Origin: Algoriphagus pacificus
GTDB lineage: Bacteria > Bacteroidota > Bacteroidia > Cytophagales > Cyclobacteriaceae
Length of the DNA: 64,000 bases
Direction: 5' to 3'
Assembly: GCF_017254845.1 (NCBI RefSeq)
Contig: NZ_JAFKCU010000002.1
Span: 496,001 to 560,000, forward strand
Positions 27,770 through 35,193 of the stretch are shown one piece after another; the first letter of the stretch is position 1, and the number at the start of each line of letters is the position of its first letter. The notes below the pieces were generated by a model. It worked only from the letters and a program-made list of their open reading frames with translations. It was not told the origin of the DNA and did no database searches. Made by a program: the position numbers and the translations under genes.

Positions 27770-27981
27770 GAAATACGCTTTTGGCGAAATAGAGTCGCTT
27801 CGCTCCTGATGAGATACGCCTTTCTACCTTTGGCAGGCAGTCGACGAGATAGGGACTCCTTCGTTGTCCGAGATACAGCTTTGCTGAGATAAGGTCGCTT
27901 CGCTCCCGAGATAAACCTTCGGCGAAATAGAACGGAGACAGTATTTCACCGACCGAAGGAAGGTGTATTTCTAAGTATCTC
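27770..27981. repeat. GARATA hairpin array A in the 5' leader of the dnaE-like gene
   Basis: Eight forward GAGATA/GAAATA motifs start at 27770, 27786, 27811, 27846, 27870, 27886, 27908 and 27924, with spacers of 10, 19, 29, 18, 10, 16 and 10 bases. Three inverted copies (TATTTC/TATCTC) follow at 27942, 27966 and 27976. Spacers are self-complementary around a central TTC, for example CAGCTTTGCT, AGGTCGCTTCGCTCCC and AACCTTCGGC. The array fills the space between the promoter-like block and the start codon, so it would be transcribed as a run of small hairpins. Confidence 0.8.
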
Positions 27982-28003
27982 TATTGTTCCCTTTTTCAAA
28001 ATG

Positions 28004-28041
28004 TCAATTTTATTAACATTTTAATGTTTATAATGTAGTCA
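28004..28041 (-). promoter_or_regulatory. Promoter/operator block of the dnaE-like gene, shared with dinB
   Basis: 31 of 38 bases match 36393-36430, which lies directly before dinB. The core on the plus strand is ACATTTTAATGTTTATAAT and contains the palindrome AACATT-TT-AATGTT. On the minus strand a TTTTG element precedes a TAAAATG element, loosely like a Bacteroidota promoter. The simplest reading is a common SOS-type operator and promoter. Confidence 0.65.
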
Positions 28042-28108
28042 AAAAGTAAATTAGAACACAAGAGTATGGAGTGAATTGTCTTGGTTTTTTTCTTAAAACT
28101 GAGAAATA

Positions 28109-28134
28109 AAAAAACCGAAGCTTTTGACTTCGGA
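28109..28134 (-). terminator. Intrinsic terminator of the pentapeptide-repeat gene
   Basis: On the minus strand CCGAAG-TCAAAAG-CTTCGG is followed by seven T residues, a classic intrinsic terminator 10 bases after the stop codon. Confidence 0.85.
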
Positions 28135-28144
28135 GACGCAGAGA

Positions 28145-28708
28145 TTACCCAATCTTAATTCCATATTTCCCGAGCAAACCAGGAAGTCCGTCAAGATCAA
28201 AGCGGGCTCCTTTGATGCGGTTGAGCTCTGGATCGATTCTATAATTTTGAGCTTCCCTGAAGTCGGCTTTTTCGAGCATAGTCTGATCAAAGACAGCACC
28301 GCTGAGTTCACTCCCGGCAAAGCTACTTCCTGTAAGATTAGCCATGGTGAAGTCAGCTTCCAGTAATCGACAAGAATTGAAATTGGTTTTCTTCACCTGA
28401 AGATTGTAAAAGCCACAATAGTCCATTTGGCAGTTTTTGAAGGAAAACTCAATCAAGAAAGGGTTGCAACTTTGGAAGTGAATCCCCAGTATTTTACAGG
28501 AATCAAAGTTGACTCCCCGGAAAGAAACCCCAGGGACCTTGCAGTTACTCAAATCACAATTCGTAAAAAAGCAATCCTCAAAGCTGAAACCTTGGAGATT
28601 CATGCCCGAAAAGTTGCACTGCGAAAAGTGGCAAGCTTCATATTCACCTGGTAAGAAATTTTCTGAATTTAAATTCTGGAATTGTTGGTCAGAGTAATAA
28701 GACATCAA
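28145..28708 (-). CDS. Pentapeptide-repeat protein (Qnr/McbG-like)
   Basis: 187 residues made almost entirely of A(N/D)LXX-type pentapeptide units (for example CHFSQCNFSGMNLQGFSFED and ADFTMANLTGSSFAGSELSG), forming a right-handed quadrilateral beta-helix. A break near residue 100 with FYNLQVKKTNFNSC is like the short hinge in Qnr-type proteins, which mimic DNA and protect gyrase. Length and plan fit McbG/Qnr, but pentapeptide proteins have other roles too. Start is ATG 28708 or the next codon. Confidence 0.85.
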   Translation of the reverse strand: MMSYYSDQQFQNLNSENFLPGEYEACHFSQCNFSGMNLQGFSFEDCFFTNCDLSNCKVPGVSFRGVNFDSCKILGIHFQSCNPFLIEFSFKNCQMDYCGFYNLQVKKTNFNSCRLLEADFTMANLTGSSFAGSELSGAVFDQTMLEKADFREAQNYRIDPELNRIKGARFDLDGLPGLLGKYGIKIG

Positions 28709-28762
28709 AGCAAAGGCTAAAAGCTAAAGAATGAAGTTGAAATTGATCCTAGAAAAAAGAAC

Positions 28763-29572
28763 TTAAAGCCCAGCCATATCCCATTTTCTGATCGTCTCTT
28801 TGATCAATGTAGCTACTTTAGCATTGACTTTTTGGAAATATTCCTTGGCCTGAGCTTCATCAAAATTAGGATATCCCTGACCTTCCTGATACAAACCTAT
28901 GCTAGATGGGAAAGGCACAGCCGAATAAGTTCCGGTTTTAGGATAGGCAGTTGCCATATCTGGATTGTATTTTTCCTTATGAACCAAAGTAGGGTCGATG
29001 GCTTGTATGTACGCGGTCTCGTTAAGTCCGGCATGTCCACCGTCTTCTTTGAAAACTTCCATAGTCACATCGGAGGCATAAGACCACCAGTTGATTACCA
29101 AGGTTCGTACGCCCAGCTCATTGGCAATTTCGCCTGCGACTTTTTGCAAAACGGCAGTTTGACCACCTCCATGGCCATTGAGAATGATGATATTCTTAAA
29201 CCCGTTTTTGGCCAAGCCTTTCAAAATATCACGGATAAACGGTGTGTAGGCTTCTTCTGTGATCTGAAAAGCCCCTGGGTAAGCAGCCATGCTTCCCGTA
29301 ATTCCATAGTTCAAAGTTGGAGCAATCATGGCATTTAGCTCATCGGCTATATCTTTCGCCATTGCAAAAGGAGCAGTATTATCGGCTCCGTTATTTACTA
29401 CACCGTGTGGCTCCAAAGTACCAGTTGGAAGTAAAACCGTATTGATCTTTTCGGGAACAAAATCCGCAAACTCCATCCAGTTGATCCTATCCATCTCCCG
29501 GGTAGATAATTCCTGAGAAAAAAGAGGAGTGGAAAGCAAAATTATAAGTGAAATAAAAAAAAGTTTTTTCAT
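28763..29572 (-). CDS. Secreted creatininase-family amidohydrolase
   Basis: Metal-dependent amidohydrolase of 269 residues with a signal peptide (about 1-19, ending LFSQ). Metal-binding landmarks are TGTLEPHGV.NNGADN (about 51-67), ILNGHGGGQ (about 129-137) and DGGHAGLNETA (about 177-187). The family includes creatininase and FAPy-deformylase-type enzymes; most are cytoplasmic, so export is a notable difference. It sits 15 bases after the histidine kinase gene and may be in its transcript. Substrate unknown. Confidence 0.85.
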   Translation of the reverse strand: MKKLFFISLIILLSTPLFSQELSTREMDRINWMEFADFVPEKINTVLLPTGTLEPHGVVNNGADNTAPFAMAKDIADELNAMIAPTLNYGITGSMAAYPGAFQITEEAYTPFIRDILKGLAKNGFKNIIILNGHGGGQTAVLQKVAGEIANELGVRTLVINWWSYASDVTMEVFKEDGGHAGLNETAYIQAIDPTLVHKEKYNPDMATAYPKTGTYSAVPFPSSIGLYQEGQGYPNFDEAQAKEYFQKVNAKVATLIKETIRKWDMAGL

Positions 29573-29587
29573 GATATGGTGAGTTAA

Positions 29588-31480
29588 TCAGGATTCGAGT
29601 TTCCCTACAGGGATATTGATTTTCTCAAAGCTAAGAATGATTTCGGTTCCCTCATTAGGTTTACTATGTATGACAAGAAGCCCTTGGTTTTTTTCCATAA
29701 ACTGCCGGACCAAAAGCAATCCAAGACCTGTACCTTTTTCTTTTTGGGTTCCTTCGGTAGATTTAACCCGAACAACCTGGGAGGAAATTTCTTCCATTTT
29801 AGATTCAGATATCCCGATTCCTTCGTCTTGGATATGGAGATTGATGAATCCATCAGTTTCATTTACGGAGTTCCAAAGTTTGATTTGGCTATCTGGATTA
29901 GAGAACTTGATTGAGTTTTGCAGGCAGTTTTGCAAAATAATTCTCAGCTGCTGCGGATCAACCAATATCTGTACATCTTCAAAAATTGATGAATAATCAA
30001 TCTTGATGTTTTTAGAAATAATTTGGTAGTCAAGCTGACTTACTTGCTCTCTAACGATTGCAGAAAGATCAGTTGGAGTTCGGTTAGTGATAATTCCATC
30101 TAGCTGAGCATGTGACCATCTGAGAAGTTTTCTCAGCATTTCATCCGTGTCCGAAACTTGCTTGATAAGTAATTTCCTGGCGGTTTTTTGTTCATCTTCA
30201 TCCAGCAATCCTTTTTCTTCCAATTCAAGAAGCTGCTTGATGGAATTGATAGGAGCCTTTAAGTCATGAGAAAGAATCGAGAAAAGTTTGTTTTTCTCCT
30301 CATTGATTGCTCCAAGTTTTTCATTTTGGATTTGAACCTCCTTTTGTTTTTCTAGAAGGTCTTGATTTATTTTTTCCTTTTGTTTGATCACTCTTCCATA
30401 TAGGATAAAACCAATGATCAAACCAATCAGGGCAATGGTCAGAATGATGGTAAATTTCTTGTTGGACTTGGCGCTGCTTTCCGCTAGTTCCTTTTCCTGA
30501 AGTAAATTTTGATTGTCTGCATCGGCCACTAGTAACTGCAGGTGACTTATTTCTGCATTTTTATTTTCATTGTAAAGACTGTCCGAATAGGCTTTATAGA
30601 GTTTAGCGTGTTTCAAGGCAGATTCATAGTTTCCTATCTCTTCATAAGCTGTCATTAAAATGTTTGATACACGTCCTTTATCCCAGAACCCACGTGTTTT
30701 ATAAACATAGTCTTCAGCAATTTTAGCTAATTCAATGGATTTTCTGACATTGCCTTTTGCCATTTCCACTTCTGCCAATCCCGAATATGCAAATGCATTT
30801 GCCCAATTAGACAATTGTCCAGGGTACTCCAATACTTTTTTATAATAACTTTCTGACTCGTTTAGTTTTCCTTCGTCAAAGTAGATCTTACCTGCCCTAT
30901 TCAAAGTCATGGTATAAATCACTCTTTCTTGATGATCTTTAAGGTATTCTAAGGCCAAATTAATGGATTGATGGGCTTTTTCATATTGACCAAGATCCGA
31001 CTCACCAATACTTCTATTGAAGTAATTCTTACCGATCCCGTAAGTATCTCCCAGCTTTTTGCTGATTTCAATACATCGGTTAAAAATCTCGATGGCTCTC
31101 TCTAGTTGATTTTGGCTTAGATAAATAAGTCCACGACCATTTAGCGCATAGCCTAATCCCGACTCATCCTGAGTTCTATTAAAAATTTCGCTTGCATCGG
31201 AATAATATTGAATAGACTTTACATAGTCGCCTTCTACGTAATAAAGCGTCCCAAATAGATTGGCGATTTTACCTAATTTATTGTCCTCTTCCAGTTCTCT
31301 GGCTAGCGAATCTGCTTTTTTGAGGTAGGAGTAGGCACTGTCCCATTCTACATAAAGAAATTCTTCACCTTTGCTAATAAGGGAGTCCAGAATCTGCTCT
31401 GATTCCATTTTAATAGTATTTTCCTGTTGAAAAGGGGATAAAACCCAGATCAGGGAAAACAATAAAATAAAATTAGGCAT
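29588..31480 (-). CDS. TPR-containing sensor histidine kinase, orphan
   Basis: Membrane kinase of 630 residues from ATG 31480, which begins the signal peptide; an in-frame ATG at 31528 is also possible. About seven TPR units fill the periplasmic part (for example GLGYALNGRGLIYLSQNQLERAIEIF). One transmembrane helix (about 348-368) leads into a coiled coil. The HisKA phospho-site is LFSILSHDLKAPINSIKQL, the N box is ILQNCLQNSIKFSNP, and G boxes are DEGIGIS and GTGLGLLL. There is no receiver domain and no response regulator gene nearby, so its partner is elsewhere. Confidence 0.9.
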   Translation of the reverse strand: MPNFILLFSLIWVLSPFQQENTIKMESEQILDSLISKGEEFLYVEWDSAYSYLKKADSLARELEEDNKLGKIANLFGTLYYVEGDYVKSIQYYSDASEIFNRTQDESGLGYALNGRGLIYLSQNQLERAIEIFNRCIEISKKLGDTYGIGKNYFNRSIGESDLGQYEKAHQSINLALEYLKDHQERVIYTMTLNRAGKIYFDEGKLNESESYYKKVLEYPGQLSNWANAFAYSGLAEVEMAKGNVRKSIELAKIAEDYVYKTRGFWDKGRVSNILMTAYEEIGNYESALKHAKLYKAYSDSLYNENKNAEISHLQLLVADADNQNLLQEKELAESSAKSNKKFTIILTIALIGLIIGFILYGRVIKQKEKINQDLLEKQKEVQIQNEKLGAINEEKNKLFSILSHDLKAPINSIKQLLELEEKGLLDEDEQKTARKLLIKQVSDTDEMLRKLLRWSHAQLDGIITNRTPTDLSAIVREQVSQLDYQIISKNIKIDYSSIFEDVQILVDPQQLRIILQNCLQNSIKFSNPDSQIKLWNSVNETDGFINLHIQDEGIGISESKMEEISSQVVRVKSTEGTQKEKGTGLGLLLVRQFMEKNQGLLVIHSKPNEGTEIILSFEKINIPVGKLES

Positions 31481-31528
31481 TAGGTGAGGTCTAAGATGTT
31501 TGGGTTCCGAACCGGAAAGATAATTCAC

Positions 31529-31830
31529 TTAAGATTAAATTAAAAAATTATGGGGCTGAAAATACGAAAATCGTAAAATGATTAATTTATTGATATACAG
31601 TCGAATAAGACGTTTTTTAAAACCTTCTGCTAAGAGTTTTAAAACTTTAGGAAAAATAGGAGAAGTTGGATGATTGAAAATCATAACGAGATTAAAAAAT
31701 TAATATGCTTTTCACGCTACAATTTCTGATCGTTTAGGGTCATTTTAGAATCAGAATAAGCTCTCTTAGAAAAATGAAATTATTAATCAATAATAGGAGA
31801 AAGTGGCATTATTGAAGTCTTGAAAATATC
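31529..31830. other. Gene-free stretch upstream of the histidine kinase
   Basis: About 300 AT-rich bases between the histidine kinase start and the terminator of the next gene. It must hold the kinase promoter. I see no convincing ORF, RNA gene or inverted repeat. Confidence 0.6.
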
Positions 31831-31859
31831 AAAAAAAAGCCCCCAAGACAGGGGGCTTT
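31831..31859 (-). terminator. Intrinsic terminator of the 206-residue lipoprotein gene
   Basis: 9-bp stem (AAAGCCCCC at 31836-31844, GGGGGCTTT at 31851-31859) with a 6-base loop. On the minus strand it is followed by an eight-T tract, 5 bases after the stop codon. Confidence 0.9.
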
Positions 31860-31864
31860 ATTAT

Positions 31865-32485
31865 TTAATTGCAAGTGACCTTTGGATTAAACATAGTAAA
31901 TATTCCGTTTGGATTATGTTTCCAAACCCAGACATGAAGTTGGTAATTGTCAAATGGAAGAGGGTTATTAGGTCCAATTGGCCCTGTCTTTACATCAAAT
32001 GCCTGCATTCCAAAATAAGGCATTTCAGTATTTTCTGCATCCCATTCATCTTTATTAATGACAAATTCTACTGCGACTAGTTTCATTTGTCCATTTTTAT
32101 CCATTTCATATAATACAGCCTCTGGCATGGTAGGATCATACTCCCCATCAACTGCAGCAAAATTGACATAATGAAATCCCATACCTCCGGCAGGGGTAGA
32201 AACACATCCAGAGCCTAGCCCATATCCATCTTCCATGGCTACTTCTATATCATGATATTTTGCAGTTGCAGCTCTTAGATCTGCAAGCATTTTTAGTGTA
32301 CCGGGATCCATCCTCAGGTTTTCCAATGGATAGGCTTCAGGGTAGTCAATTACTTTTTCAAGATTGCTATTCGGGTCTAGCGGTTGGTCAGGATTAGTGA
32401 CGTCCGAGATACATGCAGAAAATGAGAAGATAACCAAGAATAAAAGCAGGAGTTCTCCAATGGGTTTTTGAATGTAGTTTTTCAT
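31865..32485 (-). CDS. Lipoprotein of unknown function
   Basis: 206 residues with lipobox FSAC (about 22-25). The mature part contains RAATAKYHDIEVAMEDGYGLGSGCVSTP followed by GGMGFHYVNFAAVDG, then VEFVINKDEW and LHVWVWKHNPNGIF. The RAAT-x-KYHD-x-E pattern recurs in secreted proteins of soil and marine bacteria whose function is not known to me. The histidines and acidic residues in these motifs could bind a metal. It is divergent from the ferritin-like pair across 328 bases. Confidence 0.75.
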   Translation of the reverse strand: MKNYIQKPIGELLLLFLVIFSFSACISDVTNPDQPLDPNSNLEKVIDYPEAYPLENLRMDPGTLKMLADLRAATAKYHDIEVAMEDGYGLGSGCVSTPAGGMGFHYVNFAAVDGEYDPTMPEAVLYEMDKNGQMKLVAVEFVINKDEWDAENTEMPYFGMQAFDVKTGPIGPNNPLPFDNYQLHVWVWKHNPNGIFTMFNPKVTCN

Positions 32486-32813
32486 GATTTTTTTGAGTTT
32501 AAATTGAAAAAAGAAGAGTTTTTAAAAATTTTATTCCTTGCAAATATTAACTACCTAACTAATTTATTGTCAGGTAATTACTCTTCAATTTAAATAAACG
32601 ATAGGATTATTACAATCATTTAATTGTATTTTATAAATAAATTTTCGCATTTGATTTTTTGAATAGATTCAATTTTTTAGCCGACCTAATCCAGTTGGAC
32701 ACTCTGCCTCGTAATTGCTTCTAAATCATCCGACCGAAATCAGTTTTGGTCATTTGGTTTCATTTTTTTCCATGGAAAACTAAAACCGGATTATTAACCT
32801 AAACACAAGTAAA
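32486..32813. other. Divergent regulatory region between lipoprotein and ferritin-like genes
   Basis: 328 AT-rich bases with no ORF. It must contain promoters for both directions. A GACC-N11/12-GGTC type imperfect repeat near 32735-32752 is the only symmetry I see, and it is weak. The last 50 bases before 32814 hold a long T tract and a TTTGG element that may belong to the rightward promoter. Confidence 0.5.
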
Positions 32814-33512
32814 ATGAAAAATGAATTGATCAAGCCTAAAGGACTGGTGACGAATACTAATAGAAGGAACTTCCTGAAATTCGGAACAATGTCAGTGGCA
32901 GGAGCAGGATTGCTTTTGATGGGCTGTAATGATGATGACGATATGATGCCTCCTATGTTGGAAGGTGTGAACCTTGGTTCTGGAGACATCGGTATTTTGA
33001 ATTATGCCTATGCCTTGGAGCAGCTAGAGGCCGCTTTTTATGCTTCAGTGATAGCAGGAGGATATTTTGCTAATGCAAGTGCTGAGGAGAAAACGATTAT
33101 GGGGGACTTGGAAAAGCACGAACGTGCTCACCGTGATTTCTTCAAAGCTGCACTAGGAAGTGCTGCAATCGCAGATTTGGAAGTTGATTTTAGTACTATC
33201 GATTTCAGCAATAGAACTGCCGTGTTGGCAGCTGCTAAGACTTTTGAAGATTTAGGGGTTGCGGCTTATAACGGAGCTGGACAATTTATTGAAGATCCAA
33301 ATTACTTATTGATTGCCGGAAAGATCGTATCGGTAGAAGCACGACATGCTGCTGCTATCCGTGATTTGATCAATCCAGGTTCAGATGATTTCGCAGGAGA
33401 TGATTTGATAGACTCAAATGGTCTGGAGCGTACGTTGGGCTTTACAGATGTTTTGACAGCAGCTTCAACTTACGTAAAAACGCCAATTGACTTTAGTCAA
33501 TTGCCTAGCTAA
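32814..33512 (+). CDS. Tat-exported ferritin-like lipoprotein (PCC13-62-like)
   Basis: 232 residues. A twin-arginine signal (NRRNFLKFGT, about 17-26) ends in a lipobox MGC, so it is folded in the cytoplasm and then lipid-anchored outside. The four-helix ferritin-like core shows LNYAYALEQLEAAFYAS, LEKHERAHRDFFKAA and VSVEARHAAAIRDL, with spaced Glu and His residues typical of a di-iron site. The family includes desiccation-related protein PCC13-62; function unproven. First gene of a pair, with a 24-base gap to the next. Confidence 0.85.
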   Translation: MKNELIKPKGLVTNTNRRNFLKFGTMSVAGAGLLLMGCNDDDDMMPPMLEGVNLGSGDIGILNYAYALEQLEAAFYASVIAGGYFANASAEEKTIMGDLEKHERAHRDFFKAALGSAAIADLEVDFSTIDFSNRTAVLAAAKTFEDLGVAAYNGAGQFIEDPNYLLIAGKIVSVEARHAAAIRDLINPGSDDFAGDDLIDSNGLERTLGFTDVLTAASTYVKTPIDFSQLPS

Positions 33513-33536
33513 TATTCACCTTAACCACAATTAGAT

Positions 33537-34355
33537 ATGAACTTATTAAAATTGCTTGATACGATGTGTCCGGACACGAATAGTTCGGAAGAGAAAGATA
33601 TGTTTTTCTCCAGAAGAGAGGCTTTCCGCCAGTTTGGAGATCTCAGTAAGAAAGTTGCCATGGCAGCAGTGCCACTTGGAGTACTTTCAGCTTTGCCAAA
33701 AGTAGCAAAAGCTGATACGGCGAGCTTGATCGGAGTTTTGAATTATGCTTTGACGCTTGAGCATTTGGAATACAGATATTATCAGACAGGAGTAGAGTCT
33801 GGTGTCATTGATGGAGCAGATTTGAACATTTTTACAAAAATCCGTGATCATGAATTGGCTCACGTAAATTTCCTGACAGAAGTAATCGGAAATGTATTGA
33901 TGGGAACGCCAGTTGCAGAACCTGATTTTGACTTCACAGCAGGAGGAAATTTCTCTCCATTTACAGATTACCCTACGTTCTTGGCCCTTTCGCAGGCTTT
34001 TGAAGATACGGGTGTAAGAGCTTATAAAGGTCAGGCGGCCAATGTGATGGAATCAGATGTGGTGCTTACAGCAGCGCTTTCCATTCACTCTGTGGAGGCA
34101 AGACATGCCTCAATGGTCAGAAGATTAAGAACTAAAAAAGGACAGGATACAGTGAAAGGTTGGATCACCAATGGATCTATCGGATCCCTTCCAGCAGCCA
34201 CGCAGGCGATTTATGCTGGTGAGGAGAATGTTAGCCATGGTGGAGTTGATGTGACTGCTTTGACAGGCATCGATGCAGCCGCAGTTTCTGAGGGTTGGGA
34301 TGAGCCATTGAGCAAAGACCAAGTACTTGGAATTGCATCCTTATTCTTAGCGTAG
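33537..34355 (+). CDS. Second ferritin-like protein with twin-arginine-type signal
   Basis: 272 residues. The N-terminus has FSRREAFRQFGD followed by a hydrophobic segment ending AKAD, a Tat-type signal with a long leader. The ferritin-like core repeats the partner's plan: LNYALTLEHLEYRYYQTG, IRDHELAHVNFL and HSVEARHASMVRRLR. It lacks a lipobox, so one partner is anchored and the other is soluble. The two probably act together. Followed by an intrinsic terminator. Confidence 0.85.
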   Translation: MNLLKLLDTMCPDTNSSEEKDMFFSRREAFRQFGDLSKKVAMAAVPLGVLSALPKVAKADTASLIGVLNYALTLEHLEYRYYQTGVESGVIDGADLNIFTKIRDHELAHVNFLTEVIGNVLMGTPVAEPDFDFTAGGNFSPFTDYPTFLALSQAFEDTGVRAYKGQAANVMESDVVLTAALSIHSVEARHASMVRRLRTKKGQDTVKGWITNGSIGSLPAATQAIYAGEENVSHGGVDVTALTGIDAAAVSEGWDEPLSKDQVLGIASLFLA

Positions 34356-34379
34356 TTATTATAGTTGGGTTGGGTGGCG

Positions 34380-34416
34380 AGATGTCATTTCCTTTGGAGA
34401 TGGCATCTTTTTTTGT
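34380..34416 (+). terminator. Intrinsic terminator of the ferritin-like operon
   Basis: Arms AGATGTCA (34380-34387) and TGGCATCT (34401-34408) pair with one G-T wobble around a 13-base loop, then an uninterrupted T tract. Confidence 0.8.
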
Positions 34417-34424
34417 TTAAAGTT

Positions 34425-34598
34425 GAAATAGGCCTGCGGCGAGATAGAGTCACTTCGCTTCTGAGATACAGCTTCGCTGAGATAGGGTCGCTTGACTCCC
34501 GAGATATGCTGAAGCGAGATATGCCTTCGGCGAAATAGCTTGGTTTAGTATTTCCCGACCGAAGGGAGGTTTATTTCAATGGTATTTCAAAGTATTTC
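34425..34598. repeat. GARATA hairpin array B
   Basis: Seven forward GAGATA/GAAATA motifs start at 34425, 34441, 34463, 34479, 34501, 34516 and 34532, with spacers of 10, 16, 10, 16, 9 and 10 bases, an almost regular alternation. Inverted TATTTC copies follow at 34549, 34572, 34583 and 34593. Ten-base spacers (CAGCTTCGCT, TGCCTTCGGC) and 16-base spacers (GGGTCGCTTGACTCCC) match units of array A. The final inverted copy overlaps the stop codon of the GNAT gene. Confidence 0.8.
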
Positions 34599-35133
34599 AA
34601 AGTTTTATCCGATACAAACTGCAAGGATTCAAGTGCTTTGATTTTTTCAGATCTGGATGATCAAAGTCTAGCCAATAGTCCATCCCGATTTTTTGCATGA
34701 CCCTAATAGAGGCCTTATTATCCGAGGATGCTAGGGAAAGCACTTCTTGTAGTCCTATCTCCTTTGCATATTCCAAGCATCTTTTAGCTCCTTCAGTTGT
34801 AAACCCTTTATTCCAAAATTCTTTACGGATTCTCCATCCAATGTCCACACAGGGTGTGAACTCAGCTTCAAAAGTTTTCCATCCCAATCCGATCATGCCT
34901 AGGAGTTCTCCGGTCGCCAATAAATCCACTGCGAAATAGCAGTAGCCTTTATCATCAAACATTCGGTTCATCCGATCCATCATAGCCTGGGACTCTTCTA
35001 TTGATAAGGGCTTTTCGAAGTATTTCATGATTTCCGGATCAACATTCATCTGACTGAAAGCCTCTAAATCTGATTCTAACCAAGTTCGAAAGCCTAAGTG
35101 GGAGGAGGTGAAGAGATGGGAAGTTGTTTTCAA
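34597..35133 (-). CDS. RimJ/RimL-type GNAT acetyltransferase
   Basis: 178 residues, acetyl-CoA-dependent. It has the RimL-like opening (LGFRTWLESDLEAFSQMNVDPEIMKYF), a DIGWRI.KEFWNKGFTTEGAKRCLEYA acetyl-CoA loop, and SLASSDNKASIRVMQKIGM near the end. Proteins of this type acetylate ribosomal N-termini or small molecules; the target here is unknown. Its last bases overlap repeat array B. It sits 60 bases downstream of dinB on the same strand. Confidence 0.88.
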   Translation of the reverse strand: MKTTSHLFTSSHLGFRTWLESDLEAFSQMNVDPEIMKYFEKPLSIEESQAMMDRMNRMFDDKGYCYFAVDLLATGELLGMIGLGWKTFEAEFTPCVDIGWRIRKEFWNKGFTTEGAKRCLEYAKEIGLQEVLSLASSDNKASIRVMQKIGMDYWLDFDHPDLKKSKHLNPCSLYRIKL

Positions 35134-35193
35134 TTTCGAGTAGAATTTTCGACAATATCGTGGATGAGAAGAAGAACTTCAAGCAAGAGCTTA

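Noticed and set aside
27425-27892. Open reading frame on the plus strand opposite the dnaE-like gene
   Set aside because: It lies mostly inside the real polymerase gene and then runs into the repeat array; it has no recognisable domain.
27770-27981. Possible CRISPR array (repeated GAGATA motifs with spacers)
   Set aside because: Repeats are only 6 bases, spacers are short, self-complementary and recur between arrays, and no cas genes are present.
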